NCBI GenBank assembly: GCA_050247135.1
Contig: JBFWUT010000049.1
Coordinates: forward strand, 1 to 17,808
Length of the DNA: 17,808 nt
Source of the DNA: Berkiella sp050247135
Lineage (GTDB): Bacteria; Pseudomonadota; Gammaproteobacteria; Berkiellales; Berkiellaceae
Direction of reading: 5' to 3'
The notes below the pieces were generated by a model. It had not been told where the DNA came from. It ran no database searches and was given only the letters and a program-made list of their open reading frames with translations. The translations under genes were made by a program, and so were the position numbers. Below, piece after piece: positions 1-7,260 of this stretch. Position 1 is the stretch's first letter, and every line of letters starts with the position of its first letter.

Positions 1-2043
1 CGCTATCTTGAAAACCGAGGACTCATCCCTAAAACCGATCGCAAGATATGGTGTTTTTGTGGCGACGGTGAGATGGATGAACCAGAATCTTTAGCTGGTT
101 TGTCACTGGCAGGTCGTGAAAAACTCGACAACCTAATTTTTGTCATCAACTGTAACTTACAGCGTCTAGATGGCCCAGTGCGTGGCAATGGCAAAATCAT
201 TCAAGAACTGGAAGGCGGCTTTCGTGGTCACAAGTGGAATGTGATTAAAGTGTTGTGGGGTAGTGGTTGGGATCCTTTATTCGCTGCGGATAAAGATGGC
301 CTATTATTGCGTCGTATGGAAGAAGCGGTTGATGGTGATTATCAAAATTATAAAGCCAAAGGCGGCGCTTATACGCGTGAGCACTTTTTTGGAAAATATC
401 CTGAATTAAAAGCAATGGTTGCTCATATGTCGGATGATGACATTTGGCGATTAAATCGCGGTGGTCATGATCCTCGAAAAGTATTTGCCGCTTATCACAG
501 TGCGTTTCACCATAAAGGACAGCCGACTGTTATTTTAGCGAAAACAGTCAAAGGCTATGGTATGGGGACAGCGGGTGAAGCATTAAATATTGCGCACAAC
601 ACTAAAAAGCTGGGACCTGAAGAGGTTGTCGCTTTTCGTGATAGATTCCATATTCCAGTGAATGATGACATTGTTGCTAAAATTGGCTTTTACCGTCCTC
701 AAGAAAACAGTCAAGAAGTAACATACATGAAAAAAACCCGCCATGAACTGGGTGGGACCTTGCCGCAACGTCGACAAAAAGCATCACATGAACCGTTAGT
801 GATCCCGCCGTTAAGTGCTTTTGATGCGCAATTACAAAGTACAGGCGAAAGAGAGATCTCTACGACCATGGCCTTCGTCAGAATATTAACGCATTTAGTC
901 AAAGATAAAGCGATCGGCAAAAATATAGTACCGATTGTACCTGATGAGGCTCGTACCTTTGGTATGGAAGGCTTGTTCAGACAAATCGGTATCTATTCCA
1001 GTGAAGGGCAAAAATACAAACCGGTCGATTCTGATCAGGTGATGTTTTACAAAGAAGCCATCGATGGTCAAATTTTAGAAGAAGGGATCAATGAAGCGGG
1101 CTCATTTTGTTCATGGGTAGCCGCAGCAACATCCTATAGCACGTATAACCAAACCATGATCCCTTTCTATATCTACTATTCTATGTTTGGTTTTCAGCGT
1201 ATTGGCGATTTTGCCTGGGCAGCAGGGGATAGCCGGGCTAAAGGCTTTTTGCTGGGGGCGACGGCAGGTCGTACCACTTTAAACGGTGAAGGCTTGCAGC
1301 ACCAAGATGGTCATAGCCATATTCTGGCAAGTACCATACCTAATTGCGTTACGTATGATCCGACTTTCTCTTATGAATTGGCAGTGATTATTCATCATGG
1401 CTTAGACAGAATGATTGCCAAAGATGAAGACGTCTATTTTTACATTACCTTGATGAATGAAAATTACACGCATCCTGCTATGCCAGAAGGTGCAGAACAA
1501 GGCATTATCAAAGGGATGTACTTATTACAAAAAGAGAATAAGCCCTTAAAGCACCACGTCCAGTTAATGGGCAGTGGTACGATTTTACGGGAAGTGATTG
1601 CCGCAACAGAATTACTGCGTGAATTTGATGTCAGTGCGGATATTTGGAGTGTCACGAGCTTTAACGAATTGCGAAAAGAAGCGTTGAAAGTTTCCAGGTG
1701 GAATTTATTACATCCTACAGAAAAACCTAAATTAAGCTATGTCCAAACCTGTTTAGACAACGTGAAGGGTCCTATCATTGTTGCTACAGATTATATGAAA
1801 TTGTATGCAGAGCAATTAACACCTTTCATTAAGCAACGTTATGTGTGTTTGGGCACGGATGGTTTTGGTCGCTCCGATACCAGAGCGCGTTTACGCAGCC
1901 ATTTTGAGGTAGACCGTTTCCATATTGCTTACACGGCCATTAAATCTCTGGTAGATGAAGGGGTGCTTAAAGCGGATGTGGCTCAAAAAGCCTTGAAGCA
2001 ATGGCAAATAGATGCCGAAAGGCCAGACCCCGTTTTGGCATAG
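1..2043 (+). CDS. aceE: Pyruvate dehydrogenase E1 component, homodimeric type (5' end missing)
   Basis: Thiamine-diphosphate enzyme that decarboxylates pyruvate and reductively acetylates the lipoyl groups of E2 in the cytoplasmic pyruvate dehydrogenase complex. The frame is open from base 1, so the gene starts upstream. 680 residues are visible, and by comparison with E. coli AceE (887 residues) about 200 N-terminal residues are missing. The ThDP motif is intact: GDGEMDEPES at visible codons 21-30, closing with INCN. Other AceE signatures are DEARTFGMEGLFRQIG, MIPFYIYYSMFGFQRIGD, TTLNGEGLQHQDGHSH, NENY.HPAMPEGAEQGI, and LGTDGFGRSD near the C-terminus. This is the single-chain form, not the alpha/beta form. 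It ends 9 bp before aceF, as in the classical aceEF-lpd operon. An internal ATG at 73 is not the true start, because conserved sequence (RYLENRGL) lies before it. The operon promoter and any PdhR-like regulator lie outside the window. Confidence 0.97.
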   Translation, partial: RYLENRGLIPKTDRKIWCFCGDGEMDEPESLAGLSLAGREKLDNLIFVINCNLQRLDGPVRGNGKIIQELEGGFRGHKWNVIKVLWGSGWDPLFAADKDGLLLRRMEEAVDGDYQNYKAKGGAYTREHFFGKYPELKAMVAHMSDDDIWRLNRGGHDPRKVFAAYHSAFHHKGQPTVILAKTVKGYGMGTAGEALNIAHNTKKLGPEEVVAFRDRFHIPVNDDIVAKIGFYRPQENSQEVTYMKKTRHELGGTLPQRRQKASHEPLVIPPLSAFDAQLQSTGEREISTTMAFVRILTHLVKDKAIGKNIVPIVPDEARTFGMEGLFRQIGIYSSEGQKYKPVDSDQVMFYKEAIDGQILEEGINEAGSFCSWVAAATSYSTYNQTMIPFYIYYSMFGFQRIGDFAWAAGDSRAKGFLLGATAGRTTLNGEGLQHQDGHSHILASTIPNCVTYDPTFSYELAVIIHHGLDRMIAKDEDVYFYITLMNENYTHPAMPEGAEQGIIKGMYLLQKENKPLKHHVQLMGSGTILREVIAATELLREFDVSADIWSVTSFNELRKEALKVSRWNLLHPTEKPKLSYVQTCLDNVKGPIIVATDYMKLYAEQLTPFIKQRYVCLGTDGFGRSDTRARLRSHFEVDRFHIAYTAIKSLVDEGVLKADVAQKALKQWQIDAERPDPVLA

Positions 2044-2052
2044 GATGCAAAT

Positions 2053-3645
2053 ATGAAAGAAGTTACTGTACCAGATATTGGTCACTACTCGGGCGTTGAA
2101 ATCATCGAGATTGCAGTGAAACCAGGTAGCGTGGTTAAAAAAGAAGACACGCTGTTAACCTTGGAGACTGAAAAAGCCAGCATGGATGTGCCTTCACCTT
2201 ATGATGGCGTGGTGCGTGAAGTAAAAGTGAAGTTAGGTGATAAGGTATCACAAGGATCACTGATTGTGATCATTGAAGAAAGTGCCAGCGAAGTCGCCCC
2301 TGTGAAAGCGGCCGAAGCTCCCAAGGAAGAAAAGGTGGTAACCCAAACAGTCGCACCGAGTGCACCACCTGTAGCTAACAAAGAACCGACGATCGAAACG
2401 AAAACTATTGAAGTGCCTGATACGGGTGGCGCCAATGAAATTGAAGTCATTGAAGTTGGGGTGAAAGCAGGCGATGAAGTCAAACTCGATGCAACCTTAA
2501 TCACCTTAGAAAGTGAAAAGGCGAGCATGGATATCCCGTCACCCTATGCTGGCACTATTGAAACTGTGTTAGTGAAAGTGGGCGATAAAGTTAAAATGGG
2601 CACGCCTATTGTGGTGATGAAAGCCCGCATTGAGGCAGCTGTTGAAATGTCGCAGGCGGCCCCAGTTGCTTCTTCACCTGCGCCAGTGCAAGTCGCACAG
2701 CCACCGATCCAAGCGCCTTCTAAACCCGTAGAAGTGTTTCGTGATGCGGGTAATGCTCATGCAGGCCCCGCGACCAGACGCTTAGCACGTGAATTAGGCG
2801 TTGATTTAGGCAAAGTACCTGGCACCGGTCCCAAGGGCAGAATTATTACGACCGATATTCATGCCTATGTGAAAGCGGCTTTACAAAATGTGCAGACAGG
2901 CGGTGGTCTTGGTATAGAAAAAGCACCGGATATCGATTTTTCACAATTTGGTGAAATTGAAATCAAACCCTTAAGCCGCATCAAAAAATGGACAGCCAAA
3001 AACTTGCATCGTAATTGGGTGACGATACCCCATGTGACGCAATTTGATGAGGCAGACATTGGTGAGCTTGAAAAGTTCCGTCAAGAGAATAAAGAAGCTG
3101 CAGATAAAATGGGCGTCAAATTAACACCGCTCATATTTATCATGAAAGCGGTGGTTTCAGGACTCAAAGCATTCCCGCAATTTAATGCGTCACTCGCTGG
3201 GAATGGCAATGATTTGATTTATAAGAAATTCTTCCATATTGGTATTGCTGTTGATACGCCAAATGGTTTAGTTGTGCCGGTGGTTCGTGATATAGATAGT
3301 AAAGGGCTATTTGAACTTGCTAAAGAACTGAGCGAAATAAGTGCAAAAGCGCGTGAAGGAAAATTGAAACCCCAAGAAATGACCGGAAGCTCAATAAGTA
3401 TATCCAGTTTAGGGGGAATTGGTGGCACAGCCTTTACGCCGATTATTAATGCACCCGATGTGGCTATTTTGGGTGTCTCAAAAGCCCAAATAAAACCAAT
3501 GTATGTAAAGGATGCTTTTGTGCCACGTAAAATGCTGCCATTATCACTGTCGTATGATCACCGAGTGATCGATGGTGCTGAGGCGGCACGCTTTATCGTC
3601 CATGTGGTAGAGCAACTCCAAGATATTCGAAAACTGATACTGTAA
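2053..3645 (+). CDS. aceF: Dihydrolipoyllysine acetyltransferase, pyruvate dehydrogenase E2, two lipoyl domains
   Basis: Core of the pyruvate dehydrogenase complex. It transfers the acetyl group from lipoamide to CoA. The 530 residues hold two N-terminal lipoyl domains with lipoylated lysines at K41 (ETEKASMD) and K156 (ESEKASMD). They are joined by Ala/Pro/Val-rich linkers at about 80-115 and 200-230. A peripheral subunit-binding domain lies at about 235-275 (GPATRRLARELGVDL, then GTGPKGRI). The C-terminal acyltransferase domain ends with the active-site motif SYDHRVIDG (His503, Asp507). E. coli AceF has three lipoyl domains, so this one is shorter by one domain; two is common in other gammaproteobacteria. 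The start ATG is 9 bp after the aceE stop, with a weak purine-rich site (AGGATG) overlapping the junction. The gene is probably co-transcribed with aceE and lpdA. Confidence 0.97.
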   Translation: MKEVTVPDIGHYSGVEIIEIAVKPGSVVKKEDTLLTLETEKASMDVPSPYDGVVREVKVKLGDKVSQGSLIVIIEESASEVAPVKAAEAPKEEKVVTQTVAPSAPPVANKEPTIETKTIEVPDTGGANEIEVIEVGVKAGDEVKLDATLITLESEKASMDIPSPYAGTIETVLVKVGDKVKMGTPIVVMKARIEAAVEMSQAAPVASSPAPVQVAQPPIQAPSKPVEVFRDAGNAHAGPATRRLARELGVDLGKVPGTGPKGRIITTDIHAYVKAALQNVQTGGGLGIEKAPDIDFSQFGEIEIKPLSRIKKWTAKNLHRNWVTIPHVTQFDEADIGELEKFRQENKEAADKMGVKLTPLIFIMKAVVSGLKAFPQFNASLAGNGNDLIYKKFFHIGIAVDTPNGLVVPVVRDIDSKGLFELAKELSEISAKAREGKLKPQEMTGSSISISSLGGIGGTAFTPIINAPDVAILGVSKAQIKPMYVKDAFVPRKMLPLSLSYDHRVIDGAEAARFIVHVVEQLQDIRKLIL

Positions 3646-3662
3646 ATAAAGTGGAATAAAAA

Positions 3663-5081
3663 ATGGCTAATAATATTCAAGCAAAAATAGTGGTTCTAGG
3701 TAGTGGTCCTGGTGGTTACACGGCAGCGTTTCGTGCAGCAGATTTGTTGGGCGAGGGTGTGGTGTTAGTCGAGCGCTACTCGGTATTAGGGGGTGTTTGC
3801 TTGAACGTGGGTTGTATTCCTTCAAAGGCGTTGTTGCATACAGCGGCGATTATTACCGAAGCTTCTGAGATGTCTAAACACGGTGTTGATTTTGGTAAGG
3901 CCAATATTGCGCTTGATAAAGTTCGTGAAAATAAAGAAAGTGTTGTGAAACGATTAACCGGTGGCTTGGCGCAAATGGCTAAAATGCGCAAAGTGCAAGT
4001 AGTAGAAGGCGTCGGTAAGTTCACTTCACCTAATACTTTGGTAGTTGAAGGAAAGAATGCTTGCACCATTACTTTTGAAAACGCCATTATCGCAGCGGGT
4101 TCACGTCCTGTTAAATTACCCTTTTTCCCAGAAGATCCCCGTATCATTGATTCAACCGGTGCGTTGGAATTATCAGACATACCGAAACGTATGCTCGTTG
4201 TAGGTGGCGGTATTATTGGTCTTGAAATGGCGACGGTGTATCAAGCCTTAGGCGCACAGATCACGGTAGTTGAATTAACCGATTTTATTCTACCCGGTGT
4301 TGATAGAGATATTGCAACGCCATTACATAAATTTATTAAACCAAAATATGAAAACATTTTGCTTAAAACGAAAGTCACTGGCGCAGAAGCGAAAAAAGAC
4401 GGGATCTGGGTCAGCTTTGAAGGTGAGAATGCGCCTAAATCACCTGAGCGTTTTGATAAAGTGTTGGTGGCAGTGGGACGTGTGCCTAATGGCAAATTAA
4501 TTGATGCAGATAAAGCCGGCGTTAAAGTCGACGAGCGTGGTTTTATTCCTGTGGATAAACAAATGCGCACGAATGTGCCGCATATTTTTGCGATCGGCGA
4601 TATTGTCGGTAACCCTATGTTAGCACATAAGGCGATGCCAGAAGCTCGCGTTGCTGCAGAAGTCATTGCGGGTAAGAAACACTTCTTCGATCCAAAATGC
4701 ATTCCAAACGTTGCCTATACTGATCCTGAAGTTGCTTGGGTTGGCTTAACCGAAGAGCAAGCCAAAGCGCAAGGCATTGATTACGATAAAGGCGTGTTTC
4801 CCTGGCTTGCCAGCGGCCGTGCGTTGGGCATTGGTCGCCCAGAAGGGATCACAAAAATGATCTTCGATAAAAAGACCCATCGAGTATTGGGGGCAGGGAT
4901 TGTTGGGCCGCATGCAGGTGATTTGATTTCTGAAGTCGGATTAGCGATTGAAATGGGTGCTGAAGCAGAAGATATTGCTTTAACCATTCATCCTCACCCC
5001 ACCTTGTCAGAAGGGATTGCGATTGCGACGGAGCTATTTGAAGGCACGGCTACCGATCTCATGAATAAAAAGAAAGAATAA
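3663..5081 (+). CDS. lpdA: Dihydrolipoamide dehydrogenase (E3)
   Basis: FAD/NAD+ disulfide oxidoreductase that reoxidises dihydrolipoamide in the pyruvate dehydrogenase complex, and usually also in the 2-oxoglutarate dehydrogenase and glycine cleavage systems. The 472 residues match the family's usual length. The FAD-binding loop is GSGPGGYTAAFRAADL at residues 13-28. The redox-active disulfide is Cys46/Cys51 in GGVCLNVGCIPSK. The NAD-binding glycine motif GGGIIGLEMATVYQALGA follows near 180. A second FAD segment is IFAIGDIVGNPMLAHKA near 310. The C-terminal dimer-interface catalytic pair is His445/Glu450 in HPHPTLSE. The start is 17 bp after aceF, with a GTGGA purine stretch upstream. It is the last gene of the aceE-aceF-lpdA operon. 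A tandem palindromic repeat array begins within 10 bp of the stop codon. Confidence 0.97.
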   Translation: MANNIQAKIVVLGSGPGGYTAAFRAADLLGEGVVLVERYSVLGGVCLNVGCIPSKALLHTAAIITEASEMSKHGVDFGKANIALDKVRENKESVVKRLTGGLAQMAKMRKVQVVEGVGKFTSPNTLVVEGKNACTITFENAIIAAGSRPVKLPFFPEDPRIIDSTGALELSDIPKRMLVVGGGIIGLEMATVYQALGAQITVVELTDFILPGVDRDIATPLHKFIKPKYENILLKTKVTGAEAKKDGIWVSFEGENAPKSPERFDKVLVAVGRVPNGKLIDADKAGVKVDERGFIPVDKQMRTNVPHIFAIGDIVGNPMLAHKAMPEARVAAEVIAGKKHFFDPKCIPNVAYTDPEVAWVGLTEEQAKAQGIDYDKGVFPWLASGRALGIGRPEGITKMIFDKKTHRVLGAGIVGPHAGDLISEVGLAIEMGAEAEDIALTIHPHPTLSEGIAIATELFEGTATDLMNKKKE

Positions 5082-5088
5082 TCTTCCC

Positions 5089-5193
5089 ATTTTGCCTTTA
5101 TGCGTTGTTGACTTCGCCCCTCGAACATCAGTCATGTACTAAAAGTACACTCCTTCGTTCGAGGGCTTGTCGCCTAGCCTAAAGCCAAAATGG
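5089..5193 (+). repeat. Palindromic intergenic repeat, copy 1 of 3
   Basis: First unit of a tandem array directly after lpdA. It holds a nested palindrome. The outer arms are CCTCGAAC (5119-5126) and GTTCGAGG (5157-5164). The inner arms are TGTACT (5135-5140) and AGTACA (5144-5149) around an AAA loop. Flanks TTTTGCCTTTATGCG and CGCCTAGCCTAAAGCC complete the unit. A 22-bp spacer (5194-5215), itself holding TGATT-ATT-AATCA, leads to copy 2. There is no T-tract, so a terminator role is uncertain. It looks like a REP/BIME-type chromosomal repeat. Confidence 0.85.
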
Positions 5194-5215
5194 TTTGATT
5201 ATTAATCATCTTCGT

Positions 5216-5318
5216 ATTTTGCCTTTATGCGTTGTTGACTTCGCCCTCGAACATCAGTCATGTACTAAAGTACACTCCTTCGTTCGAGGGCTTGTCGCCT
5301 AGCCTTAAGCCGAAATGG
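5216..5318 (+). repeat. Palindromic intergenic repeat, copy 2 of 3
   Basis: Second unit, 127 bp downstream of copy 1 and nearly identical to it. It differs by one fewer C before the outer arm, one fewer A in the inner loop, and a few substitutions (CCTTAAGCCGAAATGG against CCTAAAGCCAAAATGG). The outer arms are at 5245-5252 and 5282-5289, the inner arms at 5261-5266 and 5269-5274. It is followed by the same 22-bp spacer (5319-5340). Confidence 0.85.
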
Positions 5319-5340
5319 TTTGATTATTAATCATCTTCGT

Positions 5341-5419
5341 ATTTTGCCTTTATGCGTTGTTGACTTCGCCCCTCGAACATCAGTTCGAGGGCTTGTCGCC
5401 TAGCCTTAAGCCGAAATGG
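5341..5419 (+). repeat. Palindromic intergenic repeat, copy 3 of 3, short form
   Basis: Third unit, 125 bp after copy 2. It lacks the 25 bp that form the inner palindrome of copy 2. What remains is a perfect 8-bp hairpin, CCTCGAAC (5371-5378) with an ATCA loop and GTTCGAGG (5383-5390). The 3' flank matches copy 2 (CCTTAAGCCGAAATGG), so copies 2 and 3 share more recent ancestry there. The stretch 5420-5570 after it is AT-rich leader with no gene; I see no convincing -35/-10 pair in it. Confidence 0.85.
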
Positions 5420-5570
5420 CTGATCATTAGCGTGTATGTTTCATGATGAATTGGCAAATTATCCATTTTTCCTCATTCTTAAACCTTCTGGGTTAAAAAG
5501 TACTAAAAAACATTAGGATCTTTGAACTTTAGATAGTATTATTCCCGACGTAGTTTATCTACTTACTTTT

Positions 5571-5577
5571 AAAGGGG
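5571..5577 (+). promoter_or_regulatory. Ribosome binding site of the first Gly-Gly peptide gene
   Basis: AAAGGGG, 8 bases before ATG 5586. It is a strong Shine-Dalgarno for such a small gene and supports the chosen start and real translation. Confidence 0.75.
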
Positions 5578-5585
5578 TATAAGTT

Positions 5586-5873
5586 ATGAGACTAATTAAT
5601 TCATGTGAATCATCGCAAGTTGCCGGTGGCGCTTTAAACGCAATGGGGCACTCCCTACACGTTGATACCAGCGGTATCCCAAGGCATTGTGTCCGTGACA
5701 TTGAAGCTGGGTATAACGCCGTGTTCAAGGCCGCTGAAAATCCTAACATGAGCGCAACGACTGTGTTGAACGCAATGGGACCCCATATAGACTCATTGAT
5801 AGCCTCAGGTTGTAATAATTACTTAGAACTTTACAACTCCCGTCTTGAAGCGCTTGCCAATAGCTACGCTTAA
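5586..5873 (+). CDS. Small protein with Gly-Gly leader-like N-terminus, first of a paralogous pair
   Basis: 95 residues; I do not recognise a named family. A good ribosome binding site precedes it. The N-terminus MRLINSCESSQVAGG has the shape of a short double-glycine leader: Glu at -8, Val at -4 and Gly-Gly at -2/-1 relative to a cut after residue 15. Such leaders are known from class II bacteriocins and microcins, which are cut and exported by C39-peptidase ABC transporters. The predicted 80-residue remainder has two cysteines, C35 and C76, 41 residues apart. It also has the motifs VDTSGIP (26-32), SATTVLNAMGPH (56-67) and SGCNNYLELY (74-83). The next gene encodes a paralogue with about half of its residues identical (46 of 94-95 aligned positions counted by hand). 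Export, processing and antibacterial activity are inference. It could equally be a cytoplasmic helical protein that happens to have VAGG. No transporter or immunity gene is evident nearby. Confidence 0.8.
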   Translation: MRLINSCESSQVAGGALNAMGHSLHVDTSGIPRHCVRDIEAGYNAVFKAAENPNMSATTVLNAMGPHIDSLIASGCNNYLELYNSRLEALANSYA

Positions 5874-5882
5874 GTTTTAAGC

Positions 5883-5904
5883 GCCAAGTTTGGCAATTTT
5901 TTTT
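5883..5904 (+). terminator. Rho-independent terminator or attenuator between the two small genes
   Basis: Hairpin GCCAA-GT-TTGGC (5883-5894), then AA and eight T's (5897-5904). It begins nine bases after the first gene's stop and ends just before the second gene's ribosome binding site. The five-pair stem is short, so partial termination is likely: transcripts of the first gene alone plus some read-through into the second. Alternatively the T-run is coincidental. Confidence 0.55.
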
Positions 5905-5918
5905 AAGAGGATTTTGTT

Positions 5919-6203
5919 ATGAAAATCATGAATACAATGGAAGCATTACAAGTTGCTGGTGGCCTCACTTATCGAGGTGTAGACATTCCGATTGATACCA
6001 GTGGTATTCCAAGCAACTGCGTTAGACAATTGGATGCTTTTGGCATTGACGTTTTTAGATTAGCTGAACGTACTGAAGTGAGTGCAACTGCGTTACTCAA
6101 CGTCATGGGTCCCCATCTCGATGCGATGATGGCGACAGGCTGTGATGCTTATTTAGATCTTTATACTGCGCGGATCAAAGCGCTGACTAGTCGTTATGCC
6201 TAA
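5919..6203 (+). CDS. Small protein with Gly-Gly leader-like N-terminus, second of a paralogous pair
   Basis: 94 residues, starting 45 bp after the first small gene, with its own site AAGAGGA (5905-5911) 7 bases before ATG. The N-terminus MKIMNTMEALQVAGG keeps Glu at -8, Val at -4 and Gly-Gly, and fits the double-glycine leader consensus better than its neighbour. The rest aligns with the first peptide with one single-residue gap. Shared elements are DTSGIP, CVR (C34), VF..AE, SAT..LN.MGPH.D, GC..YL.LY (C75) and a terminal YA. The cysteine spacing, 41 residues, is the same. Divergence to about 48% identity with motifs retained suggests an old duplication held under selection, and perhaps a two-component product. 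The function is unknown. The gene converges on a VanZ-family gene 32 bp away. Confidence 0.8.
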   Translation: MKIMNTMEALQVAGGLTYRGVDIPIDTSGIPSNCVRQLDAFGIDVFRLAERTEVSATALLNVMGPHLDAMMATGCDAYLDLYTARIKALTSRYA

Positions 6204-6237
6204 GTAATGGTAGAGCCAAGGATTGGCACTCGTTACT
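6203..6237. terminator. Hairpin between convergent genes, probable bidirectional terminator
   Basis: The outer stem is AGTAAT (6203-6208) with GTTACT (6232-6237). The inner stem is GAGCCAA (6213-6219) with TTGGCACTC (6223-6231), carrying a 2-base bulge. It sits exactly between the stop codons of the second small gene and the VanZ gene. It repeats the GCCAA/TTGGC core of the hairpin at 5883-5894. There is no long T-tract on either strand, so termination strength is uncertain. Confidence 0.5.
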
Positions 6238-7153
6238 ATTGAGATAATTCGACTTCAATTTCTTTCTTATTCTCAAATAATAGAATTTCCATCATCTTCT
6301 GTGCCATTGACAGTGATAGCACAGCTCCATAACAGCCCGTTAGCATCTCGATAGTGAGATAACGACCAATAATGGTGATTTTAATCATTAACATGATGCT
6401 GATAAATCCAGTTAGTACGGCAAAACTATGTTTGGGTTTTAAAAATAATTTGGCCGAGAAAAACATCATGGTGCCTTGCAAGACATACAAGAAAAAGCGA
6501 TCAAGATAAAAAGGCACATCGCCTTTGAAAAATTGAAAAACGGGCTGCACGCCTTCCCACAGTTGCATAGGATGTAAAGTGGGGATGCAGGGTAGAATTT
6601 GATAGCATGCAAATCCTAACCAGGTGAGCATCCCTAGAAAAGGCCATAAATTTTGTTTAGACCCCATGTCGATATTATTGGCAATTTGTTGTAACCCTTG
6701 TGGGTAGTAACGCATAAAGCGATGCGCAAAACTGGCGCCCCAAAAACCGCTGATCACATTCAAAGTAATATCTAATAGAGAAGGGATCCGCACAGGATTA
6801 AATGTTTGTAACAATTCCACAGTTAAGCTGACTGAAAAAGACGCTAACAGTGGGATTAATAGTGTGGTTTTTTTAGAAGCCTTGTTATGCAATAAATAAC
6901 TTCCCAGTAATAAACCAAAGGGGAAGAACAGCATTAAATTTTGCACAATATCGAACAGAAAAATGTGATTGAGCCAATCGTAAAAAAGGATCGTTAAAGT
7001 GGGACGTTCGGGTACTCGCCAATCGTGAAAAGGAAATAGTGCGCCATAAAAAATGAAAGCCGTAAACAAAACGAATAAAACCACTAAAGACGTCTTGATT
7101 TGGGAATCAGTGAATGGGGTATTAAGAGCGTGTTTATTTGGGTCTTTTCTCAT
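6236..7153 (-). CDS. VanZ-family integral membrane protein with C-terminal extension
   Basis: 305 residues, very hydrophobic, with about seven or eight predicted membrane segments. The VanZ-like part covers about residues 20-150. It includes an N-terminal helix (LVVLFVLFTAFIFYGALFPF), the segment QNLMLFFPFGLLLGSYLL, and the conserved VELLQTFNPVRIPSLLDITL followed by NVISGFWGA. VanZ itself gives low-level teicoplanin resistance in enterococci, but most chromosomal members have no known role. The second half (about 165-305), with three more membrane stretches (LWPFLGMLTWLGFACYQILP; FFLYVLQGTMMFFSAKLFL; VLTGFISIMLMIKITIIG), goes beyond the usual VanZ length. The start is supported by AGGA 4 bases upstream on the minus strand. 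It is transcribed alone, divergent from putP and convergent with the small-peptide gene. Resistance should not be assumed. Confidence 0.8.
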   Translation of the reverse strand: MRKDPNKHALNTPFTDSQIKTSLVVLFVLFTAFIFYGALFPFHDWRVPERPTLTILFYDWLNHIFLFDIVQNLMLFFPFGLLLGSYLLHNKASKKTTLLIPLLASFSVSLTVELLQTFNPVRIPSLLDITLNVISGFWGASFAHRFMRYYPQGLQQIANNIDMGSKQNLWPFLGMLTWLGFACYQILPCIPTLHPMQLWEGVQPVFQFFKGDVPFYLDRFFLYVLQGTMMFFSAKLFLKPKHSFAVLTGFISIMLMIKITIIGRYLTIEMLTGCYGAVLSLSMAQKMMEILLFENKKEIEVELSQ

Positions 7154-7189
7154 GTCATTCCTAGCTAGATGCCTTCTTCTTCCCTATAA

Positions 7190-7217
7190 TGGACTGCCAA
7201 GCGTTGGGCACTATAAT
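7190..7217 (+). promoter_or_regulatory. Candidate sigma70 promoter for putP-putA
   Basis: A consensus -10 TATAAT lies at 7212-7217, with TGGACT at 7190-7195 as a weak -35 sixteen bases upstream. They lie in the 107-bp divergent region 43 bases before putP. A second TATAAT occurs at 7185-7190. The choice between them is by eye only. Confidence 0.35.
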
Positions 7218-7260
7218 GCCAGTAATAATTAAAAATGCAACAAAAACATGATGTTATGAT

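Noticed and set aside
73..2043. ATG at 73 as the true aceE start
   Set aside because: The frame is open to base 1 and the upstream codons (RYLENRGL, then the GDG of the ThDP motif) are conserved AceE sequence, so the gene is truncated by the window edge.
3776..4180. 134-codon open frame on the minus strand inside lpdA, and a 153-codon one at 4241-4702
   Set aside because: They lie opposite a strongly conserved gene, have Ser/Ala-rich composition typical of antisense shadows, and show no start signals.
5089..5419. Possible CRISPR array
   Set aside because: Only three units, about 100 bp each, with identical 22-bp spacers; CRISPR arrays have short repeats and unique spacers, and there are no cas genes nearby.
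5664..5678. Perfect hairpin GATACC-AGC-GGTATC inside the first small gene, with a near copy at 5994-6008
   Set aside because: It encodes the conserved DTSGI motif in both paralogues, so protein conservation explains it. No separate regulatory role is supported.
6236..7153. VanZ gene as evidence of glycopeptide resistance
   Set aside because: No vanHAX, vanRS or other van genes are present, and VanZ-family proteins are widespread without such a role.
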